Source: Propionibacteriaceae bacterium
GTDB lineage: Bacteria > Actinomycetota > Actinomycetes > Propionibacteriales > Propionibacteriaceae
DNA: 44,575 nt
Assembly: GCA_031267645.1 (NCBI GenBank)
Contig: JAIRYW010000031.1
Coordinates: 1-44,575 of the forward strand
Reading direction: 5' to 3'
Part shown: one piece after another, positions 6,769 to 14,933 of the stretch
Layout of the letters: each line of letters starts with the position of its first letter
How positions within the stretch are numbered: the first letter of the stretch is position 1
Notes under the pieces: model-generated
Database searches by the model: none
Told to the model about the DNA's origin: nothing
Seen by the model: only the letters and a program-made list of their open reading frames with translations
Position numbers and translations under genes: made by a program

Positions 6769-8060
6769 AAGGCGCGGGCTCCTTCCAAGAGGTCGGCCGC
6801 CAACCGTCCCAGGCCGAGCGGCGAGCGTTTGAACGAGCGCCAGGCCTGGGCGGCCGCGCGCCGTCGCGGGCTGAGGTCGAGGTGGTACTGGTCGAACAGG
6901 AGGTCGGCCAGCAGGCTCCCGTACGGGCCGTACAAGCGGGGGTTGTCCAAGAAGGCCGGGGCGCGGGCGAAGCGGCGCAGGTCGAGGCCGACGAAGGAGC
7001 CTTCGAAGGCCTCGCGGCAGCCCTGTAGGCCAGCCGCCGAAGTGTCGTCGCGGGCGATGGCCTGGGCCACCCCTTGGGCGGCGGCCAGAGCCGAACCGAC
7101 CGCCAGGTCCATGCCGCGCACGGTCAGACCGGTGTTGATAGTCAGCCCGGCCGCGTCGCCCACCAAGACCAGGCCGTCGAAGACGGTCTGGCCGACCATG
7201 GCCAGCCCGCCCTCGTTGATCAGGTGGCTGCCGTATTCCAGCAGACGGCCGCCCTCCAGCAGACGTTCGATCATCGGATGGGCCAAGAAACGCTCGAACA
7301 ACTGGGTCGAGTCGGCCTTCTGGCGCGTCATATCCTCCAAATTCAAGACCAGGCCGATCGCCAGGGAGTCCCGGTTGGTGTACAAGAAGCCGCCGCCGGC
7401 CACCCCTTGGGTGCAGTCGCCCACCATGGTCAAGGCCAGGCCGCCGGCCGGGTCGATCTGACAGCGCCGCTCGATGGCCGCGGCGTCGAGGCCGAAGACG
7501 GCTTTCAGGCCGACCGCCTGCTGGTGGCGGGCCGGGGCCCGCCGCAGGCCGGCCAGCCGGGCCAGGAAGCTGTTGGCGCCGTCGGCCGCCACCACCACCC
7601 GGGCCAGCAATTCGTCCGAGCCGGAGGTCACGCCGGCCACCCGGCCGTCCCGCCGTAGCAGGGAGTCGACCCGCAACCCGGTCATGACCTGGGCCCCGGC
7701 CGCCTCGGCCTGTTGGGCCAGCCAGGGGTCCAGCCGGGCCCGGGACACGGTCACGGCGGTGGCGGCTTGGCGCAGACGCTGATCGGCGTAGTCCAAGGCG
7801 ACGTGGCTGGTCGGGTTCAAGAAACAGAGCTGCTGGCGGTCGACCACCCGCTCGATCGGAGCCCGGCTCAAGAAGTCGGGGAAGGTCCGCTTCAGGACCT
7901 GGCACTGCAAGAGGCCGCCGGACAGGTTCTTGGAGCCGGCCTCGGGGCCGCGTTCGAGCAGGGCCACGCTCAGCCCGGCCTGGGCCAGCTGGTGGGCCGC
8001 GACCGAGCCGGCCATCCCGGCCCCCACCACGATGACGTCGAAATCGGGTTCCGTGGTCAT
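6765..8060 (-). CDS. fixC: Electron-transfer flavoprotein:quinone oxidoreductase FixC
   Basis: The 431-residue flavoprotein opens with the FAD-binding VGAGMAGSVAAHQLAQAG (residues about 12-29). It carries ERGPEAGSKNLSGG, then VVVAADGANSFLARLAG and GLVLVGDAAGLTINTG near the C-terminal half, all typical of FixC/ETF-QO. Length matches FixC (about 430) rather than the longer mitochondrial ETF-QO; the iron-sulfur part is supplied by the separate FixX. It overlaps fixB upstream and fixX downstream by four bases each. It would pass electrons from FixAB to menaquinone or ubiquinone at the membrane face. The long open frame continuing upstream on this strand is a shadow of fixB. Confidence 0.92.
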   Translation of the reverse strand: MTTEPDFDVIVVGAGMAGSVAAHQLAQAGLSVALLERGPEAGSKNLSGGLLQCQVLKRTFPDFLSRAPIERVVDRQQLCFLNPTSHVALDYADQRLRQAATAVTVSRARLDPWLAQQAEAAGAQVMTGLRVDSLLRRDGRVAGVTSGSDELLARVVVAADGANSFLARLAGLRRAPARHQQAVGLKAVFGLDAAAIERRCQIDPAGGLALTMVGDCTQGVAGGGFLYTNRDSLAIGLVLNLEDMTRQKADSTQLFERFLAHPMIERLLEGGRLLEYGSHLINEGGLAMVGQTVFDGLVLVGDAAGLTINTGLTVRGMDLAVGSALAAAQGVAQAIARDDTSAAGLQGCREAFEGSFVGLDLRRFARAPAFLDNPRLYGPYGSLLADLLFDQYHLDLSPRRRAAAQAWRSFKRSPLGLGRLAADLLEGARAL

Positions 8061-8971
8061 GACAGGGCCTCGGTCAAGGCGGGGACCAGCTGGTAGAGGT
8101 CGCCGCACAGGATGTAGTCGGCGGCGGCCATGACGGGCGCGTCGGGGTCGGAGTTGATGGCCACGATGAGGTCGGCCGTCCGGGCCCCGGCCAAGTGCTG
8201 GGCTTGACCGGACAGGCCCACGGCGCAGTACAGCTGGGGCGAGACCTGCTGGCCGGAGACGCCGACGTAGCGATCCTTGGGCAGCCAGCCCAAACCCTCG
8301 GCCAAGGGCCTCGAACAGGCCACCTCGGCCCCCAGGGCCTCGGCCAGGGCCTCGATCAGCCCCAGGTCCAAGGCGGCTTTGAGGCCGCGTCCGACCGCCA
8401 CCACTCGGCGGGCCGCCTTCAGGTCGACCGGCGCGCCGCCGCGGGGGCGCCAGTCGACCTGCCGCAGAGGGTGGGTCAGGGCCGGCCCGGCCACGATCTC
8501 GACGCTGGCTCGGGTGGGCTGGTCGGCTTGGGCCGGACCGCCCTCCAGCAAGATCGCCACCGGTCGGTCGAAGGCCAGTGTCAGCCAGAGCCGACCAGCC
8601 AGGGCGGCCTGTCGGGCCACCAGGCGGTCGTCCTCTAGCCACAGATCGACCGCGTCGGTCAGGACCGGGGCCCGCAGAGCGGCCGCCGCCGCTCCCAACA
8701 GGACCCGTTCGGGGGCTGTCCGGCCGGCCCAGACCAGTCCCGGTCGGGCCGTCACCTGGGCGGCCAAGCCCCGAGCCAGGGCTTCGGCCGGAACGTCCGC
8801 GGCGGTCTCGAACCAGACCACCCGCTCGACGCCGGACTGGGCCAGCCGTTGGGCCACCGGGGCCGGTCCCACCGCCAGCCCCCAAACCGGTCCGCCGCCG
8901 ACCGCCGTGGCCCGTTCGACCAGGCCTTCGACTGGCCGGCCGGTGGCGATGACGTAATTGATCCAGGTCAT
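8057..8971 (-). CDS. fixB: Electron transfer flavoprotein alpha subunit FixB
   Basis: The 304-residue protein ends in the ETF-alpha FAD-binding domain: VVAVGRGLK, then LAEALGAEVACSRPLAEGLGWLP, then VGVSGQQVSPQLYCAVGLSGQ, and IVAINSDPDAPVMAAADY. These are diagnostic motifs for the FAD that binds in this subunit. The N-terminal half is a divergent nucleotide-binding-like fold. The start at 8971 overlaps the fixA stop (ATGA). With fixA, fixC and fixX in this order it belongs to the Fix-type ETFs, known in other bacteria to bifurcate electrons from NADH to quinone and to ferredoxin or flavodoxin. Whether this copy bifurcates cannot be read from the sequence. Confidence 0.9.
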   Translation of the reverse strand: MTWINYVIATGRPVEGLVERATAVGGGPVWGLAVGPAPVAQRLAQSGVERVVWFETAADVPAEALARGLAAQVTARPGLVWAGRTAPERVLLGAAAAALRAPVLTDAVDLWLEDDRLVARQAALAGRLWLTLAFDRPVAILLEGGPAQADQPTRASVEIVAGPALTHPLRQVDWRPRGGAPVDLKAARRVVAVGRGLKAALDLGLIEALAEALGAEVACSRPLAEGLGWLPKDRYVGVSGQQVSPQLYCAVGLSGQAQHLAGARTADLIVAINSDPDAPVMAAADYILCGDLYQLVPALTEALS

Positions 8972-9756
8972 GGCCGGCCCTCCCAAGTCAGTCCGTCGTG
9001 GCTCAGTCGGGCCACTAATTCGGCCGCCGCCAAGGCTGGGTCCATGGCGTCGATGACGACGCCGCGGCGATCCGGGGCCGGGGCCGGGGCGGCCGCCAGC
9101 AGCAGCGGGGCCCGGATCAGTTCCAAGCCGAGCTGGCCCAGGTCGAGTTGGCGGATCGGTTTGCGGGCGGCGGCCAAGACGTCCTTCATGCCGGGCACGG
9201 GGGGATAGACCGCGCCGGCGGCCAGGGCCAAGACAGCCGGCGGGGACAGGGTCAAGCTCTGCCAGCCGCCGTCTGACTCCCGCTCCAGACTCAACCCGGT
9301 CGGGTCCCAGCGGACGGCGGACACTTCGGCCAAGCAGACCCAGTCCAACCAGCCGGCCAGGACGGCCGGCGTCAGACGGGCCCCCCGGTCGACCGAGCAG
9401 TCACCGGTCAAGACCAGGCCGACCTGACCCAACTCGGTCACGGCGGCGGCCAGGACCTGGGCCGTGACGGCGCTGTCGGCCTCGGCCAAGGCTGGGTCGG
9501 CCACGATCAGAGCCGAGTCCAGACCCCGGGCCAGGGCGGCCTTGGCGGCCAGGGGCGCAGCGGCCGTCGGACCGCCGACGCTGAGCCCGACCAACTCGGC
9601 CCCGCTGGCGTCGGCCAGCTGACGGCCGACCGCGATGGCGACGGCGTCGTATTCGCTGACGGCCGGCCGGGCCCGGCTCCAATCGACCGCTCCGTCGGCA
9701 CCCACGACAGCTTCCTGGGGGTCGGCCGCCCACTTATGGGCCACCACGATTCTCAT
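8968..9756 (-). CDS. fixA: Electron transfer flavoprotein beta subunit FixA
   Basis: The 262-residue protein starts MRIVVAHKWAADPQ and has EYDAVAIAVGRQLAD, LVLTGDCSVDRGARLTPAVLAG and a C-terminal VPGMKDVLAAARKPI segment, following the ETF-beta layout. It pairs with FixB to form the flavoprotein that accepts electrons from acyl-CoA dehydrogenase or NADH. It starts with a good AGAGGA site and lies 25 bases after the acyl-CoA dehydrogenase gene, which supports a functional link between that enzyme and this flavoprotein. Its stop overlaps the fixB start. Confidence 0.9.
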   Translation of the reverse strand: MRIVVAHKWAADPQEAVVGADGAVDWSRARPAVSEYDAVAIAVGRQLADASGAELVGLSVGGPTAAAPLAAKAALARGLDSALIVADPALAEADSAVTAQVLAAAVTELGQVGLVLTGDCSVDRGARLTPAVLAGWLDWVCLAEVSAVRWDPTGLSLERESDGGWQSLTLSPPAVLALAAGAVYPPVPGMKDVLAAARKPIRQLDLGQLGLELIRAPLLLAAAPAPAPDRRGVVIDAMDPALAAAELVARLSHDGLTWEGRP

Positions 9757-9781
9757 CTCGTGTCCTCTCCGGGCGATCGGT

Positions 9782-10921
9782 TCAACGCAGGGCGGAACGG
9801 GCGATGACCAGGCGTTGGATCTCGTTCGTGCCCTCGTAGATCTCGGTGATACGGGCGTCGCGGCACATCCGCTCGACCGGGTAGGCCTCGGTGTAGCCAT
9901 TGCCGCCCAGGATCTGCAGGGCGGAGTGGGTGACCCGGGTGGCCATCGGACCGCAGAACAATTTGGCCTTGGCGGCGGCGTCGCTGAAGGGCAGACCCCG
10001 GTCCTGACGGTCGGCCGCCTGGTAGACCAGGCAGCGGCCGGCTTCGATCTCGGTCGCCATGTCCGCCACCAGCCACTGGATGGCTTGCAGGCGGGCGATC
10101 GGCTGGCCGAATTGGACCCGCTGCTTGGCATAGGCGACGGCCTCCTCGTAGGCCCCTTGGGCGATGCCGAGGGCTTGGGCGGCGATGCCGGTGCGACCGC
10201 CGTCCAGACCGCTCATGGCGATGGCGAAGCCTTGGCCGAGCTGGCCCAGCAGGGCCGACCGGGGCAGCTTGAGGTCGTCGAACAGCAGCGACACGGTGCT
10301 GGAGCCCCGGATGCCCATCTTGCGCTCGGGCTCTCCGACGCTGAGGCCGGGCCGGTCGCGATCGACCAGGAAGGCCGAGATGGACTTCGGGCCGACGGCG
10401 GGGCTGGTCCGGGCCAACACCACGAAGACGCCGGCGAAGCCGCCGTTGGTGATGAAGATCTTCTGACCGTTCAAGACGAAGCCGTCGGGGTCGGCTTCGG
10501 CCCGGGTGGTCAGGGCGGCGGCGTCGGAGCCGGCCCCCGGCTCGGTCAGGGCGAAGGCCCCGATCAGACGGCCGGCCGCCAACTCGGGCAGGTAATGGGT
10601 CTTCTGGGCTTGGTCGCCGAAGCGCAGGATAGAGGTCGCCACCAAGGAGGCGTGGACCTCGACCATGACGGCGGTGGTGGCGCAGACCCGGGCCAACTCC
10701 TCCAGCGCCAGGACGAAACTGAGATAGTCCGTGCCGGAGCCGCCGTATGGGGGTGGGATGGTCATGCCCAGGACGCCCAAGTCGGCCAACTTGGGGATGG
10801 TCTCCAGCGGCGGGCGGTGCTCGCGGTCGAGCTGGGCGGCCAGCGGTTTGACCTCGGTCTCGGCGAACTGCCGCAGCGAGGCCCGTACGATCTCTTGCTC
10901 GTCGGTCAGATGGAATGGCAT
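9782..10921 (-). CDS. Short/branched-chain acyl-CoA dehydrogenase (butyryl-CoA dehydrogenase type)
   Basis: The 379-residue flavoenzyme has the standard layout: an all-alpha N-terminal domain beginning FHLTDEQEIVRASLRQFAE, the middle sheet with AFALTEPGAGSDA and FITNGG, then the C-terminal domain with QILGGNGYTEAYPVER and ITEIYEGTNEIQRLVIAR. The glutamate in YEGT is the expected catalytic base of butyryl-CoA/short-chain dehydrogenases. It oxidises butyryl-CoA to crotonyl-CoA, or reduces crotonyl-CoA when driven in reverse. It has a GAGAGGA site, lies 41 bases after the hydroxyacyl-CoA dehydrogenase gene and is followed closely by fixA, its likely electron partner. Chain-length preference is inferred from the context. 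Confidence 0.92.
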   Translation of the reverse strand: MPFHLTDEQEIVRASLRQFAETEVKPLAAQLDREHRPPLETIPKLADLGVLGMTIPPPYGGSGTDYLSFVLALEELARVCATTAVMVEVHASLVATSILRFGDQAQKTHYLPELAAGRLIGAFALTEPGAGSDAAALTTRAEADPDGFVLNGQKIFITNGGFAGVFVVLARTSPAVGPKSISAFLVDRDRPGLSVGEPERKMGIRGSSTVSLLFDDLKLPRSALLGQLGQGFAIAMSGLDGGRTGIAAQALGIAQGAYEEAVAYAKQRVQFGQPIARLQAIQWLVADMATEIEAGRCLVYQAADRQDRGLPFSDAAAKAKLFCGPMATRVTHSALQILGGNGYTEAYPVERMCRDARITEIYEGTNEIQRLVIARSALR

Positions 10922-10962
10922 GGTCTTCCTCTCGGGGAGTGGTCCGGCTGGTCGAGGCCGGC

Positions 10963-11823
10963 TCAGACGGCCTGGTCGTAGCGGTAGAAGCCGCGGCCCG
11001 ATTTGCGTCCCAGCCAGCCGGCTTGGACGTACTGCCGCAGCAGCGGGCAGGGGCGGTACTTGGAGTCGCCGTAGCCCCGCTGCAGGATCTCCATGATGGA
11101 AAGGACGGTGTCCAAGCCGATGAAGTCGGCCAGGGTCAGCGGTCCCATCGGGTGGTTCATGCCCAGGCGCAGGACGGTGTCGATGTCCTCGACCGAGGCC
11201 ACGCCCTCGTAGACGCAGTAGGCGGCCTCGTTGATCAACATCTGCAGGACCCGGTTGGAGACGAAGCCGGGCACGTCCCGCACCTCGACCGGGGTCTTGC
11301 CCAAGGACAGGGCCAGTTCGCGCACGGCGGCGTAGGTCTGGTTCGAAGTGGCCAGGCCGCGGATGATCTCGACCAGGGCCATGACCGGCACCGGGTTCAT
11401 GAAGTGCATGCCGACGACCTGCTCCGGTCGGTCGGTGTGGCCGGCGATCTCGGTGATGGGCAGGGAAGAGGTGTTGGAGGCCAGGATGGCCTGGGGCGGG
11501 CAGATCCGGTCCAGCCGCTGGAACAGATCGCCCTTGACGGCCATGTCCTCGACCACGGCTTCGACCACCAGGTCGCACTGGCTGGCCGGGGCCAGATCTC
11601 CGGTCGGAGTCAGGTTGGCCAGTTGGGCCTCCACCGCCTCGTTCGATAATTTACCTTGGCTGACTGCCTTGGCCAATCGGGCGGCGATGGCGGTCAAGCC
11701 CCGTCGCAGAGCGGCGGCGTCGAGGTCGTGCAGGTGGACGCGGTGGCCGGCCGCGGCCATGACTTGGGCGATGCCGCCGCCCATCTGGCCGGCGCCGATC
11801 ACCATGATGTTGAGTGCGGTCAT
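10963..11823 (-). CDS. 3-hydroxybutyryl-CoA dehydrogenase
   Basis: The 286-residue protein has the NAD-binding GAGQMGGGIAQVMAAAGH at its N-terminus. It also has SNTSSLPITEIA and HFMNPVPVMALVEIIRG, whose His is part of the catalytic His-Glu pair, and then NRVLQMLINEAA and LGMNHPMGPLTLADFIGLD in the C-terminal dimerisation domain. It is the monofunctional short form (Hbd/PaaH type, about 285 residues), interconverting acetoacetyl-CoA and (S)-3-hydroxybutyryl-CoA with NAD(H). An AAGGA site precedes the ATG. It sits between the thiolase and acyl-CoA dehydrogenase genes, matching the order of reactions. Confidence 0.92.
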   Translation of the reverse strand: MTALNIMVIGAGQMGGGIAQVMAAAGHRVHLHDLDAAALRRGLTAIAARLAKAVSQGKLSNEAVEAQLANLTPTGDLAPASQCDLVVEAVVEDMAVKGDLFQRLDRICPPQAILASNTSSLPITEIAGHTDRPEQVVGMHFMNPVPVMALVEIIRGLATSNQTYAAVRELALSLGKTPVEVRDVPGFVSNRVLQMLINEAAYCVYEGVASVEDIDTVLRLGMNHPMGPLTLADFIGLDTVLSIMEILQRGYGDSKYRPCPLLRQYVQAGWLGRKSGRGFYRYDQAV

Positions 11824-11894
11824 GTCGGGTCCTTGTCTCGAGTCGGATGGGTGACGGTGTCGGTCGGGCCCGGCCCGGGCCGGGACGGTCGGGT

Positions 11895-13094
11895 TCAGGG
11901 CTCGACCTCGACCCAGACGGCGTCGCCTTGGGCGGTGCCGGAGCAGATCGTGGCCAGGCCGGAGCGCAAGGAGCGCCGGCGTAGTTCGAAGATCAAAGTC
12001 ATCAAGATGCGGGCCCCGCTGGCCCCGATCGGGTGGCCCACCGCCACCGCCCCGCCGTTGACGTTGACCTTGTCCTCCAATTGGGTCTGGCTCAGGCCCA
12101 GCACGCTGAGGCCGGAGACCAGGGGCACGGCGGCGAAGGCCTCGTTGATCTCGATCAAGTCGAAGTCGGCCAAGCTGAGGCGGTGGCGTTCCATCAGAGC
12201 CTGGGCGGCCAGACCGGGCACGGTGGCGATCTCGCGGGCCGGCCGCGAGCGTTGGGCGTACCCGGCCAGGCGGGCCAGCGGTCTCAGGCCGAGGGCCTGG
12301 GCCTTGCTCCGGCTGGCCAGGGCCAAGACCGCCGCCCCGTCGTTGGTGCCGGGGGCGTTGCCGGCCGTGACCGTGCCGTCGGCCCGGAACAGGGCCGGCA
12401 GCCGGGCCAGGCCCTGCTCCGTCGTGTCGGGCCGGGGCCCCTCGTCCCGGGTGACCGAGTGGACCTGGCCCCGTTTCCCGGTCAGTTCGACCGGGAAACG
12501 CTCCTGATCGAAGCGACCGGCCGCCTCGCCGGCCGCCCAGCGCTGTTGGCTGCGGCAGGCCCAGGCGTCCTGTTGGCTCCGGGTGACGCCGTGTTCGGCC
12601 GCCACCGCGCCGGCCAGGACCGCCATGTGGACGTCGTTTTCCGGGCACCACAGGCCGTCCCAGATCATGGCGTCGTCCAGCTGGACGTGGTTCGAACGGG
12701 CTCCGAAGCGCATGGTCCGGGACAGGTACGGGATCTGGCTCATCGACTCCATGCCGCCGGCCAAGACGATGTCGGCGTCGCCGGCCTTGATGGCCTGGGC
12801 GGCCAGGGTGACGGCTTTCAGAGCCGAGCCGCAGACCTTGTTCACGGTCAGGGCCGGCACGGTCGGCGGCAGCCCGGCCAGAGCGGCGGCTTGACGGGCC
12901 GGCACCTGGCCCTGCCCGGCCGTCACGACCTGGCCCAGGACGACCTCGTCGACCTGGTGGCCGGCCAACCCGGCCCGGCTCAAAACCTGGGCCAGGGCCA
13001 AACCGCCCAGCTCCATGGCGGTCAGGCGGCTGAGGGCGCCGCCCAATTTGCCGAAGGGGGTGCGAGCCGCGCTCACGATCACGACGTCGTCCAT
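11895..13094 (-). CDS. Acetyl-CoA C-acetyltransferase (thiolase)
   Basis: The 399-residue enzyme has the nucleophilic cysteine in NKVCGSALKAVTLA, the conserved NVNGGAVAVGHPIGASGAR histidine loop, and the second catalytic cysteine in ATICSGTAQGDA close to the C-terminus. It condenses two acetyl-CoA to acetoacetyl-CoA or cleaves 3-ketoacyl-CoA. The last motif usually reads CIGGGQG, so SGTAQGD is a mild variant. The start at 13094 follows an AAAGGA site. It is 81 bases downstream of the CoA-transferase and 71 bases upstream of the hydroxyacyl-CoA dehydrogenase gene. Confidence 0.92.
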   Translation of the reverse strand: MDDVVIVSAARTPFGKLGGALSRLTAMELGGLALAQVLSRAGLAGHQVDEVVLGQVVTAGQGQVPARQAAALAGLPPTVPALTVNKVCGSALKAVTLAAQAIKAGDADIVLAGGMESMSQIPYLSRTMRFGARSNHVQLDDAMIWDGLWCPENDVHMAVLAGAVAAEHGVTRSQQDAWACRSQQRWAAGEAAGRFDQERFPVELTGKRGQVHSVTRDEGPRPDTTEQGLARLPALFRADGTVTAGNAPGTNDGAAVLALASRSKAQALGLRPLARLAGYAQRSRPAREIATVPGLAAQALMERHRLSLADFDLIEINEAFAAVPLVSGLSVLGLSQTQLEDKVNVNGGAVAVGHPIGASGARILMTLIFELRRRSLRSGLATICSGTAQGDAVWVEVEP

Positions 13095-13175
13095 GGTGGT
13101 CCTTTCCGGGTCGGTCTCAGTTCGATTGACGAGGGGGCGGTGGCTGGGGGAGGGGGCGGTCGGGCTGAGCCGTCG

Positions 13176-14738
13176 TCACAGGGTCAGTCCCATGGCGGCT
13201 TGGCTGAAGATGCGGTGGTCCATCAGTTTGAGGTCGTCCGAGATCTGGGGCGTGAACTCCATCTGGGCCAGAACGTCGTCGGTCAGATCGACGCCGGGAG
13301 CGATCTCGACCAGTTCGACGCCGTCCGCCGTCAAACGGAAGACCGCCCGTTCGGTGATGTACCAGACCTCCTGGCCGGTCTCGACCGCCCGCCGCCCGGA
13401 GAAGGTGATCTGTTCGACCGCCGGCTTGAATTTGGGATGGCGGCCCTCGCGCAGGATCTGGATCTGGCCCTGGCCGACTTGGTACTGGTTGCCGCCAGCT
13501 GTGAAGAGGCCGACGAAGGCCACCTTGGGAGTCGATTGAGAGATGTTGACGAAGCCGCCCGGCCCGACCACGCGGCCGGAGAAGCGGCTGACGTTGACAT
13601 TGCCGAAACGGTCGATCTCGGCCGCCCCCAGGACGGCCAGGTCGATCCCGCCGCCGTCGTAGAGGTCGAAGGTGGCGACCTGGGAGATGATGCACTCCGG
13701 ATTGTGGGCCGAGCAGATGCGCAGTCCGCCCAGCGGCACGCCGCCGTAGATGCCGGCCTCCACGCTCATGGCGATGTCGTCGGACAGGCCCTCCTCGGCC
13801 GCCACGGCCGAGACCGACTCGGCGATGCCGATGCCGAGGTTGACGTGCTGGCCCGACCGCAGCAGCAGGGCGGCCCGCCGGCCGCAGACCTTGCGTTCGT
13901 CCAAGGGGGCGGGGTCGGCCTCGGACCAGGGCAGACGGGCCTCGCCCGACCATTCGGGATGGTAGGCCTGGTCGACCAGGCACTGGCGGTGGTGGGCCGG
14001 ATCGGCCACCACCACGTAGTCGACCAGCAGGCCGGGGATGACGACTCGGTGCGGATCCAAGCTGCCCCGCTGGACCAGGCGCTCGACCTGGGCGATGACC
14101 AGGCCGCCGCTGTTGCGGGTGGCGGTCGCCATCTCCAATTGGTCGAAGCGGATCGACTCCCGTTCGATGGACAGGTTGCCGGCTTGGTCGGCCGAAGTGG
14201 CGCGGATGAAGCAGACGTCGATCGGACGGGGCCGGTAGCGCAGGTATTCCTGGCCGTCCAAGACGGTCAGTTCGACCACCGTGTGGCCGCTGTCCCGGGC
14301 GGCTTGGTTGCCCAAGCAACCCTCCACCCGAGGATCGGCGTAGGTGCCCAAACCGACGCTGGTGACGACCCCGGGCTTGCCGCCGGCCTGGGCCCGCACC
14401 AGTTGGGCGTTGACGCCCTGGGGCACGATGAAGGCCGGGAAGCGGTTCTCGGCCACCAGCTGGGCCATCTTGGGGGCGGTGCCGAGGTGGCCGCAGTGCA
14501 AGGCGCCGATCAGGCCGGGCCGGGCCAGCGCGTTGAGTCCGCCGTCGGCGTTGTCGCCGATGCCGGACTCGCAGAACAAGGTGATGCCGTCCGGGCGGCC
14601 GGTCTGGCGGTGGCGGGCGGCCAAGGCCTGGATCAGATCCTCCGCCACCGAGGTGCAGATGATGCCTTGGACGCCGAGGGTTTGTCCGTCCTGGACCAGG
14701 GCGGCGGCTTGGTCGGCGCTGATGACTTGGGCTGGCAT
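13176..14738 (-). CDS. Acyl-CoA:carboxylate CoA-transferase (YdiF/propionate CoA-transferase type)
   Basis: The 520-residue protein fuses the alpha and beta halves of a family I CoA-transferase. The N-terminal half has LFCESGIGDNADGG and the C-terminal half VNLGIGIAESV followed by SVEAGIYGGVPLGG, whose glutamate is the residue expected to form the glutamyl-CoA thioester. Length and the EAG motif match YdiF/Pct enzymes (about 515-530 residues), which move CoA between acetate, propionate, butyrate and acetoacetate. It heads the cassette, so a role in releasing butyrate or activating incoming short acids is likely. An AAGGGG site lies eight bases before the ATG. Upstream there is a hairpin and a possible promoter. 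Confidence 0.85.
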   Translation of the reverse strand: MPAQVISADQAAALVQDGQTLGVQGIICTSVAEDLIQALAARHRQTGRPDGITLFCESGIGDNADGGLNALARPGLIGALHCGHLGTAPKMAQLVAENRFPAFIVPQGVNAQLVRAQAGGKPGVVTSVGLGTYADPRVEGCLGNQAARDSGHTVVELTVLDGQEYLRYRPRPIDVCFIRATSADQAGNLSIERESIRFDQLEMATATRNSGGLVIAQVERLVQRGSLDPHRVVIPGLLVDYVVVADPAHHRQCLVDQAYHPEWSGEARLPWSEADPAPLDERKVCGRRAALLLRSGQHVNLGIGIAESVSAVAAEEGLSDDIAMSVEAGIYGGVPLGGLRICSAHNPECIISQVATFDLYDGGGIDLAVLGAAEIDRFGNVNVSRFSGRVVGPGGFVNISQSTPKVAFVGLFTAGGNQYQVGQGQIQILREGRHPKFKPAVEQITFSGRRAVETGQEVWYITERAVFRLTADGVELVEIAPGVDLTDDVLAQMEFTPQISDDLKLMDHRIFSQAAMGLTL

Positions 14739-14770
14739 GGGTCCATCCCCTTCGCTGGAAGCGGTCCGCA

Positions 14771-14788
14771 GGTCGACTGCCGTCGACC
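14771..14788. promoter_or_regulatory. Perfect hairpin in the leader of the CoA-transferase cassette
   Basis: GGTCGAC (14771-14777) and GTCGACC (14782-14788) form a perfect seven-base inverted repeat with a four-base loop, 33 bases upstream of the CoA-transferase ATG. It could be an operator or an RNA hairpin. It would lie just inside the transcript if the -10 at 14800-14805 is real. Confidence 0.42.
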
Positions 14789-14799
14789 TCGATGGCTCG

Positions 14800-14805
14800 A
14801 ATGTA
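14800..14805 (-). promoter_or_regulatory. Possible -10 element of the cassette promoter
   Basis: The complement reads TACATT, a TAnnnT match, placing transcription start near 14793 and a leader of about 55 bases before the CoA-transferase gene. The -35 at 17 bases (ACTGAA) is poor, so this is tentative. Confidence 0.32.
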
Positions 14806-14914
14806 GGAAGCCAGGTTGACGGTTCAGTGAGTGGACGGCGAAGGGAACGCGAATTTTAGTTGGCGTATGGACGTTGGTTTGGCGCCGACCAGGTGACCGG
14901 GACCGGTGGCGCTG

Positions 14915-14933
14915 GACCGGCCCGGGGCCGGTC
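14915..14933 (-). terminator. Hairpin directly after the histidine kinase gene
   Basis: GACCGGCC (14915-14922) and GGCCGGTC (14926-14933) form eight perfect pairs around a three-base loop, immediately 3' of the kinase stop at 14934-14936. There is no T-tract, so termination is plausible but unproven. It separates the two-component operon from the CoA-transferase cassette. Confidence 0.45.

Noticed and set aside
12033-14819. A 928-codon open frame on the plus strand antisense to thiolase and CoA-transferase.
   Set aside because: High GC makes long antisense frames common. The complementary strand encodes clearly recognisable enzymes with active-site residues, and the translation here is compositionally skewed with no recognisable domain.
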